Shown piece by piece: positions 12,601 to 25,230 of a DNA stretch of 64,000 nucleotides. The notes beneath the pieces are model-generated. The model had not been told where the DNA came from. It saw only the letters and a list, made by a program, of their open reading frames with translations, and did no database searches. This stretch comes from Eutreptiella sp. 'Long Island Sound 2002'. Its lineage: Eukaryota; Euglenozoa; Euglenophyceae; Eutreptiales; Eutreptiaceae. Position numbers and translations under genes: made by a program. The stretch lies in contig OZ038378.1 of the NCBI GenBank assembly GCA_964036045.1, forward strand, positions 162,864,311 to 162,928,310, written 5' to 3'. Each line of letters begins with the position of its first letter. Positions within the stretch are counted from its first letter, which is position 1.

Positions 12601-15600
12601 GTGAGGAGCCTAACTTTGGGGGTGTTTGGCACAAGGCCTTGGTTGGCTCTGTTAGCCTGTGGCGGCGCCTATTGGCATCTCGCCCTTGAACCTTCTGCTA
12701 TGATAAGCAGGGATCCGCACTACTGCGGGCATCCGCACTGCCGCGGGCATCCACCTGCCTGGGTGGGAATCCAGAATGCAACTTCTGCCCATGGCGTCTC
12801 CCACTGACGGCCTGATCAGTGCCTTGTATGCGGGCATTGATCTGCCCTAACTTTGGGGGGGCTGGGGGGGGATCAGGGACAGGCGAAATGTGGAATGGCA
12901 AAATGTGGCTCAAGAACAGTGTGCAAAAGTCCCATTCCCACAATGGGAATTCGCAAAATTTTGCAATCCCCCCCGCCCCGGGTATTGAATTAGTGCCAAT
13001 CCAGCACTAGCGGTTGAAGCATGCTGCAGCATGCCGCAGCACGTCCTGGGGACCGTTGAGGCTTGCATACCACAAGGTCGCTGGTGGTGATCATCTTCCA
13101 GGCCTCTTCATGACGTGCGCCTGCCATTTTTAGCTTGGCAGCGGGGTACCTGCCACAGGGCGCCCATCACATGGAGACCCCCTTGCTGTCCATTTGCCAT
13201 TGCATCCTTTGGAGCCTTGCGTCATGATTAGAGCTTCCAAATATTTCAAGAACAGAAGCGGAAGCCCAAATTGCCGGCATGCGGCACCCCAACATCTGTT
13301 TTCGACAATTGCATGCTCATTGACCATTGCAGTGAAGGCACAGCTTTTCGCATCCCCGGATCTTGTGGTGTCCCAAATGCCGCTGAAGCTCGTTTTTTTT
13401 TGCAATGCTAAACTCGGCGGACCCCTCTCTCTAAAAAATTCCCTGTATCGCCCGTCAAACGGAAAGGCGTCTCACATTTTCATCGTGAGGCTACAGTTGA
13501 GAGATCAATGGCAGGGCATGACTCCATGGTGCTAACAGTGCCAGACGTCGGCAGATGCAGAACCACTTCTCTGCTGGAACCCAACCACCCGCCGCACAGC
13601 AGCATCAAGTCTGCTCCGCACTCCAAGAGCCCCGCTATCCCAAGGAAAACTTCCCTCAACGCCCACAGCACGAGTGTACTCCCGCACAAGACCGAGGAGG
13701 TTTGCAAGGAGGAGGCGTTCTTTGGGTGCGTTGCACAGCGGTCTCAGGCACTCGTTGAAAATACCATCGCATTTTATTGGGAGCACGAAACCCTCTTGCC
13801 GCACCCTCCCCGAAAAAAAAAAAAAAGCAACGGGCACCGCAAAACCAGTGCGACTCAGGTGACCAGATTTCCGGACACGTGCATGGCCTTGACAACGCAG
13901 GAGGGAGAGCAGGAAGATGCTCGTCCGATCCATGGGCTACCCCAGGGGAGGCAGTGCGAAAGAATTGACGTATCCTGAACGGCACCCAACCCCCGTCGGT
14001 GTCACAGGCAACATATTCGACACACAAACACTGCACACGCCCAGTCTGCCTCAACGGTCTGTGTTGGTCTCCTTCTGTGGGCTGTCCCCATTTGTGAAGG
14101 CACACGCGCGCATGCGTGCACGCACGAGGACGCATGCACACCTTCATGTCACCGTCGATCACGCTCCCCTTCACGCTGGCGCCCCGACCGCTCGCCTTCG
14201 TTCCCCACGATTTCACAGACTCAAACCAAGTGGAAGACTGGCGACCACGCTGACTAGTTACATCGTCGCCTCTCATCGACTGCCTTTTCTTCTTCTTCTC
14301 TTGCATCACATTTTTGGCCTGAGAAACAGAAGAGGGCGTGCACAGAGTGCCTGCGTATGCGGGAGTGGGCGTTTGGGGGTGTGTGCTGGTGACTAGCGGT
14401 GTGCAGAGCGCCCCAGCACACAAACCAATCGACAGCCCACGGCAGCAACATGGACAGCCCTCAGTCAGTTGAGGGGTATCAGCGAATGGGGCAGCAGAGT
14501 GCAGGCAACTTGTCCACCTTCAAGACCACGCGCCCGTACATGTCTGTCCCCCGAGTGTGCGCCCATACATCAACGGCGATGCACACCAAATGTGACGAAA
14601 GACTGGCTTGAAGTCTCAGTTCCGGGGAACCGGGACATATGCAAAATGGGACACATGCAAATACCTCCTGAAACTTGGACTGAAATGGCACACAATCCTC
14701 TCATCCAGGCCTCTTATGGGGGTGTTCTCAGTCATTTTCAGTCAATTGCCCGACTGTTTCGACGTCATCCAGGGACAGTGTGTGTGCATACAGCCGTGGC
14801 AGGGGGATTCGGTGGTTCTTTCTTGAAATGGATGAGGCCACCACACCAACGGTTCCAGGCCGTAAGACGGGGCGTCGATATGGCGGCGCGACCGGCGCAG
14901 ACCGCGCAACGGCGCTTCCCTTTGGCTTCTCGTCCTCGATGGGAGCGATGCAGGGTTGGGTGCTGGGCTTGGGGAAAATTGCACCGTGAGGGGCGGGGGG
15001 GGGGGGGGCAATGAGCCCCTTTTTCCCGCCCCCTGGGGGGGGGGGCGGGGGCTCTTCTGTCGGGGGGTCAATGTCAGCAAACATGGCAGTGGTAGTAGTA
15101 CTTGTGTTTAAGGACATGTTGGTCCCGGTCATTTCCGGCTGTTCTCAGTGACAGCACCCCACCAAGGCCTCCCATTGCCATATAAGGGGAAATCAAGCTT
15201 ACTCAGAGTCTGTGTCCGAGTCCGAGGAACACGCCAGTCCATGACACTCTTTGTGGCCAGCACATTTGGCAAAAAAACAGCAACGCCACCCTTCCCAGAA
15301 GGTGTCACAAAGTCACCGGACAGAAGAGCCCCTTTTTCGTCCCCCTTCCCGGGATTCAGAGGGCTCATACGCCCCCGCCCCCTCACGGTCCAATTTTCCA
15401 CCCACCTGGGGATCTGGTGTGGTGTCCGGCGCCACACAATGTGCCCCTCTGTTGCACTAGTCCTTGTACGCCCCCCTCTGCCAGCGCCTGCAGGCTCTAC
15501 GGCTGCACTGCTGAAGCCCGAGTGGTGGCATACCACTGGACGTGAGGAGACGTGATGGCATTCTGGCTTGACGGCCACAAAACACGCAGCATTCCCCTTC

Positions 15601-18600
15601 GAATCAGATCATCAGCTGAGATGCTTCTCTGGGCAGCCACAAATTGGGTCCAGCAACGGCATTGCACCCCCGGCCCTTGGCAGGATCAAAAGGCGCATAC
15701 CGTGATATGAGCCAAGATCTCGCCCGAGTTGGGGTGATTGAATCGCCTGCTAAAGATCTGGGCAACCCAACAGGCAAACTTGAGCATGTCCAGGCAGCAG
15801 TTCTTGGTCTCAGATCCGGGCAATCCTGCAACGGCCAGATAGGCATCTCCAATGGTCTTGACTTTGTACACTCGCAGATTCTCTGCCACACTGTCCATCA
15901 CTCCGTAGGCGTAGCCCATGAACTGAATCAGCTCATCAGCACTGGAGGTGTGAAGTGTGCAATGCTCCACTCGGGCTCAGAAGAAGAAGGAATGTTAGTG
16001 GAATGTTAGGCGCGGTTGGAGGGGGGGAGGGGTGATAGATTGTGGGTCGTTTTGGTGAAAATGAAACCTGCCCCGCTTGGACAAGCAACGTCCAAATTCA
16101 AAAATTCTGAGGATCTGCATTGTGGCACCTCCATCTGGGCGTCGCTGCAGCGGAGGCAGGCACCATGGAGTGCAGGCATGTTTATGGACACATAGGCTTC
16201 GCAAGAGACTATGAGGCAGACAACTTGGCAAGACAAGGGGCCGAGGGGGCGGGGATAGCTAGGCCACAGAAATATCAACATCTCTTGAATGAGGCATGCC
16301 GTCATGATGCTTGACGCTTGTGATAGCGTGGCTTGGAAGGGGGGGGAGGCGGCAAAATGCAACCACTCATGAACCCAAATTGAACCCAAAATGTACATGC
16401 AGCCGTTTGGGAAAACTTCACAGGCGATGTGGCCTCTGATGGTGACATTAAAATCGGTGCCAAATCAATTTCGCTGTTCAAAACGCTTGCATGACTGGCG
16501 TAGCCTGGACAATTTGTGTATTGGACAGCGGGTGGGAAGATGGTGGGGAGGGAGGGGCGGCTGAAGATCCGTTGGTGCTGATTGTCCTGTGGCCTTTCGT
16601 TCGCAGCAGCAGCCATTCATGATGTAAACACCTCACCCTAAGCCCGAGCTATACCCGGGTCCCATCAGGAGGTGTAGCTTGGACAGGTGTGGCCACCAAC
16701 AACCAAAAATATGACAGTGAGTAAGTGAGTAACCGTCTCGATAATGCCATCCATGATATTAATCAACCCGGTTGCTGTGGGTCACAACCTGCAAGTAAAC
16801 CGTCTCGATGGTATTACCAAGATGGTTTACTCGCAATTATGACCGCAAAATCGATAATATGTAACTGCGAGTAAAAATAACAACCTTTTATTTCCTCAAG
16901 CCCTAATACGGTCCAACCACCATTGACACTGAGGCCCCAGACATTGTGTGTGCTACTGCATGTGCAACGGAAAGGAGCCATGGCAGAAGGGTATTGTACA
17001 GGGACCTAAAAAGAACACCACCATGGTGCAAAGCAAACATTCGAGTAAACAAACCACCCGAAGACTACGGTGCTGGCAGGCCACTAGCATGTTCCAGTGC
17101 TCAGCGAAATTGGGGCGCACATGCTGTAGGATGTGTTGTGCCTTTGAGTCGCTTGTTGCGGGTTGTGCTCCACTCGTGTTTATGCTGCAGGAGGGAAATA
17201 AGTCCTTTTTTCAATTTGCACAGGCTGTGGCATTGCTCCTGGTCATACTTTAGTTGATTTGGGCTGGGCCGGTACGGGGGAGGGGGGCTGGGTAAGCCCT
17301 GTTCCCAATGCAAAATGTACGACCGGTGATGAAGAGCAAGATGGCTCACTGACATTTTGGGATGGGAGAGCACACGATCACATGCCTCGTTGGGAGGGGG
17401 ATTTTCTACTTGCGACTACAGTGTTGCAACCCTGAGGGAATGAGGGAAAAATAATATCCAGATTATTGATGATGTTACTTGTGGTTACATATCATTCATT
17501 TGACTGAAGGTTGGGATAGCATTGGCACGGCCATTTAACTACGGCCAGTTAATTGCGGTTAAATGTGTACCCGTGTCAAACGTGCACCTGCGATCAATAA
17601 AATCAATAATGTCATCGATTTTACTCACAGTAACCGCAGACCCCTCCACAATCCATTTGCAAAGCGCCCGCCCAGTCCCATACAAGGTGCACAATGACCT
17701 GTCCCTCCTGTATGCGCCTTCACATCCCACATGGCCCTGCGCCGTTTGGGAGGTAATTGAAGGCCGGATGCGCACCGCATTACTGTCTTTCAGCATCTGA
17801 TGATGCGGCGTTCCTGGGTTTGGGTGTGGGCGTGAGTGCAAGCGCGGGTGGGAGGCACGGCCTCAGCAGGGGACAGATCAGTGAACTGCGGTGGCACTGT
17901 GAGTGAAACCGGATGAGAACTCGATTTTCCTCGGGCACAAGGGTGGATTGGTACAGTGCCTCTTGCACCGTCGCCTGTGCAGCACGAGGGGCCTGCTGCA
18001 CTGACTCTTGCCTCCCGCCTGCCCGCCCGCCAATTATCCGCAGTCCAGGGCTGTCCTGCAGGGCTGGACATGTCTATTGTTGGGCAAGGCAAGGGTGGGG
18101 GTGGGGGCTGGCCCGCTGTTGTGGGCCCATGGCTGTGGTAATCGACAACTCTGACCCACCCGGCGTACCAAACACACCGACGACCGCGAAATGTGCCATG
18201 AACCCAAACAAAATAGCCCCCGGATGCAACAGTCGGACCTTCGTTCTACGCAAGACTGCGTGCCCTGCCTCCTGCCTTTAGCACATGCCTCCAAGTGGGA
18301 GGCGTGCCTTGAGGAACGCACAAAGCAACGGGGGCAGAAGACCACCTGATGCTGTTTGACATCTGCGTGAACTGATAAATATCGGAGAAGAAGACAGCCG
18401 TGTGAGGAACGCTGTACACGATTTCGGTCTCGCCCACCAGCAGGCGCTCCGCCACGGCAAGCGGATACATGGCCTTCACGAGCGAGTAGAATTGCTGCTT
18501 CTCGTGCTCCACTGCAGCTTTGCCCTCGACCCAGGCCCTTTCAATGCTGTCCAACATCCGCTTGATGACCAGCGTAAGCCCAAGCACACACAGGAACACA

Positions 18601-21600
18601 GCCCCAAAGCAAATGAAGAACAGTTTAATGGCAGCTGCTACGGCGGGGGCCTGGACTTCAGAGGCATCAACCTTCACGACCAGCCCCATTCCCATTTCAT
18701 GGATGTAATCATACGATGCCAGCACCTCCTCCAAGCGGTAATCAGGGCCTGCGGAGGGGCGTTTGGCAGGTCGAGAGGTTGTGCTGGAGAAACTTGGAGA
18801 GTTGTGGTGCTTTGGGGAGGTTTGTGGAGGCTTGAGGCTGGTCGAGAGTTGTGGAGGGTGGAAGGGGGTTGTGCAGGCGTGTGCAGGATGGTGGAGGATT
18901 GTGGTGCCCACTTGCATCAGTACACCCTTGACCGCCCATCACTCGCCATCAGCCCTTCACAAGGGGTGTAAAGCTGAGGGCTCCTTGCTCAGGGCCATGG
19001 ACGCAAAGGATGGCACAGGGATGCAGGTGTAGAGATCTATGGGTGCAGAGGGCGTACAGGTGTGCAGGAGGACGCAGAGGGGCGTCCTGCACGGCCCGTT
19101 TTGATGTAGAGGAAAATGGAAAGCTGTGGGGGGATGCAGTGGGTGAACAGTGGTGCGCGGGGTGTGACGCCCAAATCTTTCAAATCAAGCTCAAACTGCG
19201 AGGTTCAACAGCTAAGACCTACCGCTATGCGACCGAACCATGAGTTCTGGTGTTCGGCTGCCCCGTCGACAGGCTCGGGAACTGGGTTGAGACGCTGGCA
19301 GACATGCAACAAGAGGGGGTGGCGTCCGTGCTCCTACCGCACCCTGCATGCCGTCTCCGTACGCCCGTGGCTCCCTGTGTGCGCGGGGTGTGTGTGTACC
19401 TTGAATCAGGCCAGTGGTCTCTCGCAGGGCGTTGATCATTGGGGCCGCGGCCTTGGGACTGCCGCCGCAGTTGGGGTGGCACTGATCTTTGTACTTGAGC
19501 TTCGTCAAGAAGCTGAAATCTTTGGGGCTGTTGACGTCTTCCGCCGCGACGCCATCTTTGCGGACGGCCATGATGATCTCTTGCGTGGTGTCGTTGATCA
19601 GTTGGTTCTCGTTGTTCACGAAATTGCGAGCGAGCTCAACGCCGTCGGCCTGCACTTGGTCGTTGTCCACCTTCATGAACAGGGTCCCATCCAAATACGG
19701 AATGCAGTAATATCCGATCGTCATGGCTACCCCACGGTAGTCCAAGCCTGAGACGTGATCAGGGTAAGCACTTCGAGCCCCCCTTGGAGCCCCTGCCTGC
19801 TTCCCTCCCCCCGGGCCGTTTCTTGACCGGGATTCAACTGCACAGAGGCAGGTGAGCCCTGCTGAGGGGCCGTTCTGACAAATTGTGGCGTGGCCTTCCG
19901 GTCAGTGTTCTGGGATGGGTCTCGGCGAATGGCTCCACCGAAGGCCGGGCAGGGATACATTGGAGGAGGTGGCCCAGGGCGAGGGGTGCCAGGAGCGGGT
20001 GCGAAACGCAATGACTTTTGGGGGGAGGGGGAGGACTTTCGGGTCCCAGACCCCCCTCCCCACACTCTTGCCTCCTCTCTTCTTTTTGTTCTTACTCGTG
20101 CAGAGGTTGGTCGCAACGTAGCCATGTTCAGGTCATCATTGCCACAATGTGTTGATGTTGTTGGATGAGGACACATTGTACGTATTTTTTCGGATTGCTC
20201 AATGTGAGCGCTTTTTGGTGCGGCAAGAGAATTAGAGGGAGGGAGCAAAAGTGCAGGACCTGCGAGAAGATGGCAAGAGGGAGAGGACGTGGGGGTGGAG
20301 AGAGGAGGGCAACAAGAGGGAGAAGGGGGCCTGGAAACCAGGCCTTCAGCAGAGAGGAAGTGTCCGTTGCCTCAAGGAGCTACTGCACGAAACAACCCAC
20401 GGACGCGCATGTCGACCCTGATGCACCACTACCGACAGCCCTCCGCCACACATGCCAAGCCCTTCCAATGTCAAAAGAATGCTGAGCCCAAAGAAATTGC
20501 AATGAAGGTTTTGAAGGCAATGTCCACAAGCGAGAGAGAGAGAGAGAGAGAGTGTGTGTGTGGCCCTCAGTGGCCTTGCAGCGTCTGGTTTGTTTTTTGG
20601 TGGAAGGGGGTTAAGAACACCTCGTGCCACTCCACTTTCACACTTCTCTACTGCCCGGCGGATGATGCCATCCTCAGACAGGTCGTAGCTGCAGTCCGTG
20701 CCGTTGGCGCATTGGTCCCGGAACTTCAAGTTCGTCAGCACTGAAATGTTGTTGTTGGTCTTCATGGCGAAGCCCATCTGCACAGTACGGGCAGCGGCAC
20801 CGGCAGCAACAGCGGCAGAGGCCCAAAGCAGGGGAGGGGGAAGGGGCAACGCGGGGCCACGGCCAACGACAGGGTCACGGTTGGACAGTGGCACGGACAC
20901 AGGGGCAGTGGCAGACAGAGAGCGGAACAAGCGGAGGGGCAGCAACTACAGGGATAGGGGAGAGACAGCAGCCGCCCCTGCCCCTGCTCATGTACTGGGA
21001 ACAGGGGAGGGGGGCAAGCCGGGACGGCAGGAGGAGGGGCAGGGACAGGTCCAGGGTTGGGGTTCAAAAGTGGACAGTAGCGGGGGCGGGCGCTGGCGCA
21101 GGCGCAGGTGTACACGTTAGAACAGAGGCAGGGGCAGGCGGGGGGGTACCAAACCTCCTCTGTGCGGTTGATCTTGCCGTTGACACTGTCGAGCGAGGCC
21201 GCAAGATCACGCGCCAAGTTCATCTGCACTTCCACCAGATCGATCTGGACGGCGACCCCCACCCCCAGCGCGGGAATCGGCCCATACCCCGAGAGCACAA
21301 GCGCCGGGCGGTAGTCGTTCACGACCATGACCCCCTCGCTTTGGTTCTTCAACGCGAGCTGCATGTCCTCTGCCACCCACGCCGACACATTGCAGCCCTC
21401 GCAGAAGATCAGATCGCTCAACCACACAAGCTCCTGTGCAGTGGTTGGGTGGGATTGGGGCAGGACTTGCCCGAAACGCCGAAGGAGGGCTGTCGCATAA
21501 CCTCATTTCCGCCGCAATCAGACGAAGAAACTGAGCGCCCCGGCGAAGAGGCGTGTGAAATATTGCACGGGACCTGGCCTCTGGAACATCAAGCCCCTCG

Positions 21601-24600
21601 GCCTTGTCCAGCCCACCTATCGTGTGGACAGGCAAGCCTTGAACACCACCAATCCTGAGGCCTAAACAGCGGCTGCAGCGAGCCCACATCAAACATATGT
21701 GTCATGCTAATGCACATGAAGTGGGCTACCAGAGTGGCACAAATTGTGGTGGGCTTCCAACATGCCCCACGTTACTTTGGTTGTGGTCAGTGCGGGAACT
21801 GGAACGAAAGAGCTCCATCACAGCACCTCACATTCTCGGTGCGACCTGACCCATACAGCCTCTCTGTCTGCAGATCCAACAAGCAGTGAGGACATATACC
21901 CTGTTCCTGTTGGGCCAAGAGCTGTGGACAAGTGCAGCTGCTGTCCCATTGCCTGGCAGCTCAGATCAATCAGTGCATGTGTGGCGGCTTCATAAGGGTA
22001 TTGTGTTTTTGTACACTTTCAATTGATGGTGATGGGGCGCTGGTGTGTGGGGAGGTTGTCCCCTCTCTCTGTAACATATCAATGGCGCCCAAATATCGCT
22101 GCCGTAAAATCCAACACACACCAGGCGTTTCACACCAGGCCTCTCAACTAAAAGAATGTCACCTACTTTAAACCCATGCAGCATGAAGCTCAGCCTGAGG
22201 TAAACCAATCTTGACATCCCGAACTCCTTGGCGTCCGTTGATGTATACAAGTATCTCCTGAGGTCTGCTGAGGTCTAATCAATAGTCGTCCTGAATGTGC
22301 TGAGGCATGCCTTTGTGTAGTGGGCTCACCATAGCCAAAAAAAAAAAAGATTGAGGGGGAAAGTAAATGTCCTCCGACGAAACCCCATCTTCCACCAACT
22401 GTATCATGGCTTCCTTCCATGGTGTTTGCACCAAGTCATGTGGTGGGAATGCGGCCCCTGAGGCCACATATTGCCTGCATTGCACTCGTATCGCTGCCCC
22501 ATCAAACCCGCTATTTGGGGTCCGATGGCGGCGCCAGATTCAGCACAATGGGTTTGTGCAGCATGGAGCAGGCCCCAGTAGAACCAGCGGAAATGCAGAG
22601 TGTACAAAATCAGTCTTAAGGGTGGTATCAGTGTCAGTGGAGCATACTAACGTGGCGTTGGGTGGAATGGCGCATATGACACACGCACGCGCGCGCGCAC
22701 ACACACACACACACACGATTCAAGTGATAAACAGGGGTGGACAAAACGCGGCCTGATTGCACAGGAACCTCGTCAGGTGCAATGTCAAACAAGAGACATG
22801 TCTCATGCCACTAGGCGCCTTGTTGCACTACAAAGGAAGAAGACCAGGAACGAAACCAAACTGCTAGGCAATGCCGTCCCGGTCGAATGTCACTTGGTAG
22901 CCTTTGGCAGGCACACGCACGTGCGCGCACACACACACCAGGGGTCCAAGGTTCCCATACCCAATCGGCGTTTGGTTCCCAGTAGCAGGGAAAAACGGGG
23001 GAAAACGGGGAAAAACGGGGGAAAACGGGGAAAAACGGGGAAAAACGGGGGAAAACGGAGGAAAAACGGGGGAAAACGGGGGGAAAACGGGGGAAAAACG
23101 GGGAAAAACGGGGGAAATCTGGGGGGGGGGGTATTTTGGACAAGACCCACCCACCCGAATTTTACCCCCCCCACGTTTATAATTCTGTGGGGAGCATTTT
23201 TTGCAAACCAAATTGAAGCCAAGGCATAGACAAAGGCATAGACATAGCAAAAAGAAATTCATCAATATGCACGTCACCCATTGATGCTGCCGTACATGCC
23301 AACAAATGTACGGCCCCGCCGGTAGCTTCGTGTCGTTTTGTTAAAAGGTGACCGGTCTCCGGTTTGCCCCGGGGAAATCTTTTAGGCGGGCCCCGGGGTT
23401 GCCCTGTCCCTTCCCTTGTCCTCGCTGCTGCTACTTTTTTTTTTTTGGGGTTTTGTGGTTTTCTGCTTTTTTTTCTTTTTGTTCTTTTTCGGAGGTCCAT
23501 GGAAGAAGAGGAGGTCGATGCAATGGCTCTATGGTTGCACAGGTGGCACCAAACCATTCATTGCAAAACTGATACGCCCAATGTGGTGTTGGTCGGTCAA
23601 TGCCAATTGCTTCTCGGAGCGCGCCAGGGTGTGGTTGTCGCTGGTGATGAGGGTGTGGTAGAAGTTTGTGATGGAGATGTGTCGGAGTTGGAAGGTTGTG
23701 ATGCGTTTGTGGCCTCATCATTGGGTACTGATGCATCAGTACGTGGATCCCATTGCAGCTGCAATGCAGCTGCAGCAGTTGCCATTGCGCTCGCACATGC
23801 ATTTTTGTGTGCAGACCGGACACATTGGGGAGCAACCTGGGCAGGCACCCATTTTCCATCGCGTGCATTGCCCGCAAGCCCAATGGCAACTGACGATTTG
23901 GATGATGTGCCAAGACGTGCGAGGGCCTTGGAGATGTCCGACGACGAACCCCATTTTTGTGACACCAAATGTTGTATGCGCACATACAATATACCTTCAT
24001 GAGGATGAAAATTGGACATATCTGTGTGGAGATGAGAGCAACATAAGCAGGGGTATGCATATAAAAAATAGTGGCAGTGCAAGAGACCTGAGCAGCTTGA
24101 CCCATTCATCACAGTTCCCATCCTCCCCCATTTTCCCCCGTTTTCCCCCCGTTTTCCCCCCGTTTTCCCCCCCGTTTTCCCTCGTTTTTCCCCGTTTTTC
24201 CCCGTTTTTCCCCCGTTTTTCCCCGTTTTTCCTCCATCTGTATCCCTTAACCTATGTCACAGACTTTCCTCTTTTGATCCTTTAGTAAAAAACCCTCTCC
24301 TGTATCCCACACCCAACCGGCGTTTAGTCGCCTACTGTTCCCAAATTTTGGGAACTTTGGACCCCTGACACACTAAGCAAAGAGCTCCCAAACCGTTAAA
24401 CCCCTGCAGGCGAACGGAGCACTGGGCCGCTCAGTGACTCATCAGGCCTTCAAGAACAATGGGTACATCGTCATGAAGGCTAGGCGCGTTTCTGCAAGGA
24501 GCAGGCGCAGAAATTGTGTCCACAGGCAGAGTCAATGGAGCAGTCCAGAGCGCGAAGCATCTGTCCACCCCTGAGGACACAGACATGAACCATCAACACA

Positions 24601-25198
24601 CACCACACACACACACACACACACATACACACACACACACTTTGTGCGGTCGACATGAGGCACAACAGGCGATGGGCTCCAAACACTTCATCAGGCCATA
24701 CAGAACCCAGACATTGTCATGAAGCTAAGCGCATTGCTGTTGCAGGACAGTGCAGAGAGTGAAGCGAAGGAGCCCATCATTGTTTGTAACAAATCACCCA
24801 CTCAGAGGGTGCGTAGCATGTACCCACAGCACAGATTTACATGTCGTGATTGATTCGTAATCGGTCACACATGCACACACACGCACAATGAGAACCGCAA
24901 AAACTAGAACAGAGCAAGAAAAGCGGTAAAAGAAGACTCCTCAGGAGCTGCAGAGCAGCCCTACCTCAGGAGCTGCAGAGCAGCCCTAGACGTCTTTCGG
25001 TGTGACAAATGCAGTGAAGTGCAGCGCTGAGTTTGGTTGCAGTTCTTCCCTGATCCCTGCCCTGCGCCCAAAGACTGTGCTGCAATATCAACGGACCCTA
25101 ATTCATCCACACACATGTACACAGACCAACACCAGCACCAGCACCACCAGCAACAGCAACAGCAACAGCAGCAGCAGCAGCAGCAGCATGAACAACAA

Positions 25199-25230
<32 letters not shown>

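Noticed and set aside
13656-14423. 255-codon minus-strand frame in cyclase intron 8
   Set aside because: No recognisable domain. Parts are Cys/Arg-rich without pattern, and exons 8 and 9 join in phase without it.
15129-15578. 149-codon minus-strand frame with [18 protein letters not shown]
   Set aside because: It looks protein-like and is on the cyclase strand, but it has no family match I can name and would interrupt the catalytic domain. A strong donor nearby (gtaagc) keeps it worth a cDNA check.
22811-23277. Phe/Pro-rich frames ([11 protein letters not shown]-like)
   Set aside because: Translation of the AAAACGGGG subterminal array of the hAT-like element, not a protein.
23364-24002. Plus-strand 212-codon frame inside the hAT-like element
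   Set aside because: The opposite strand is equally open and neither shows a known transposase or zinc-finger motif, so I did not call a gene.
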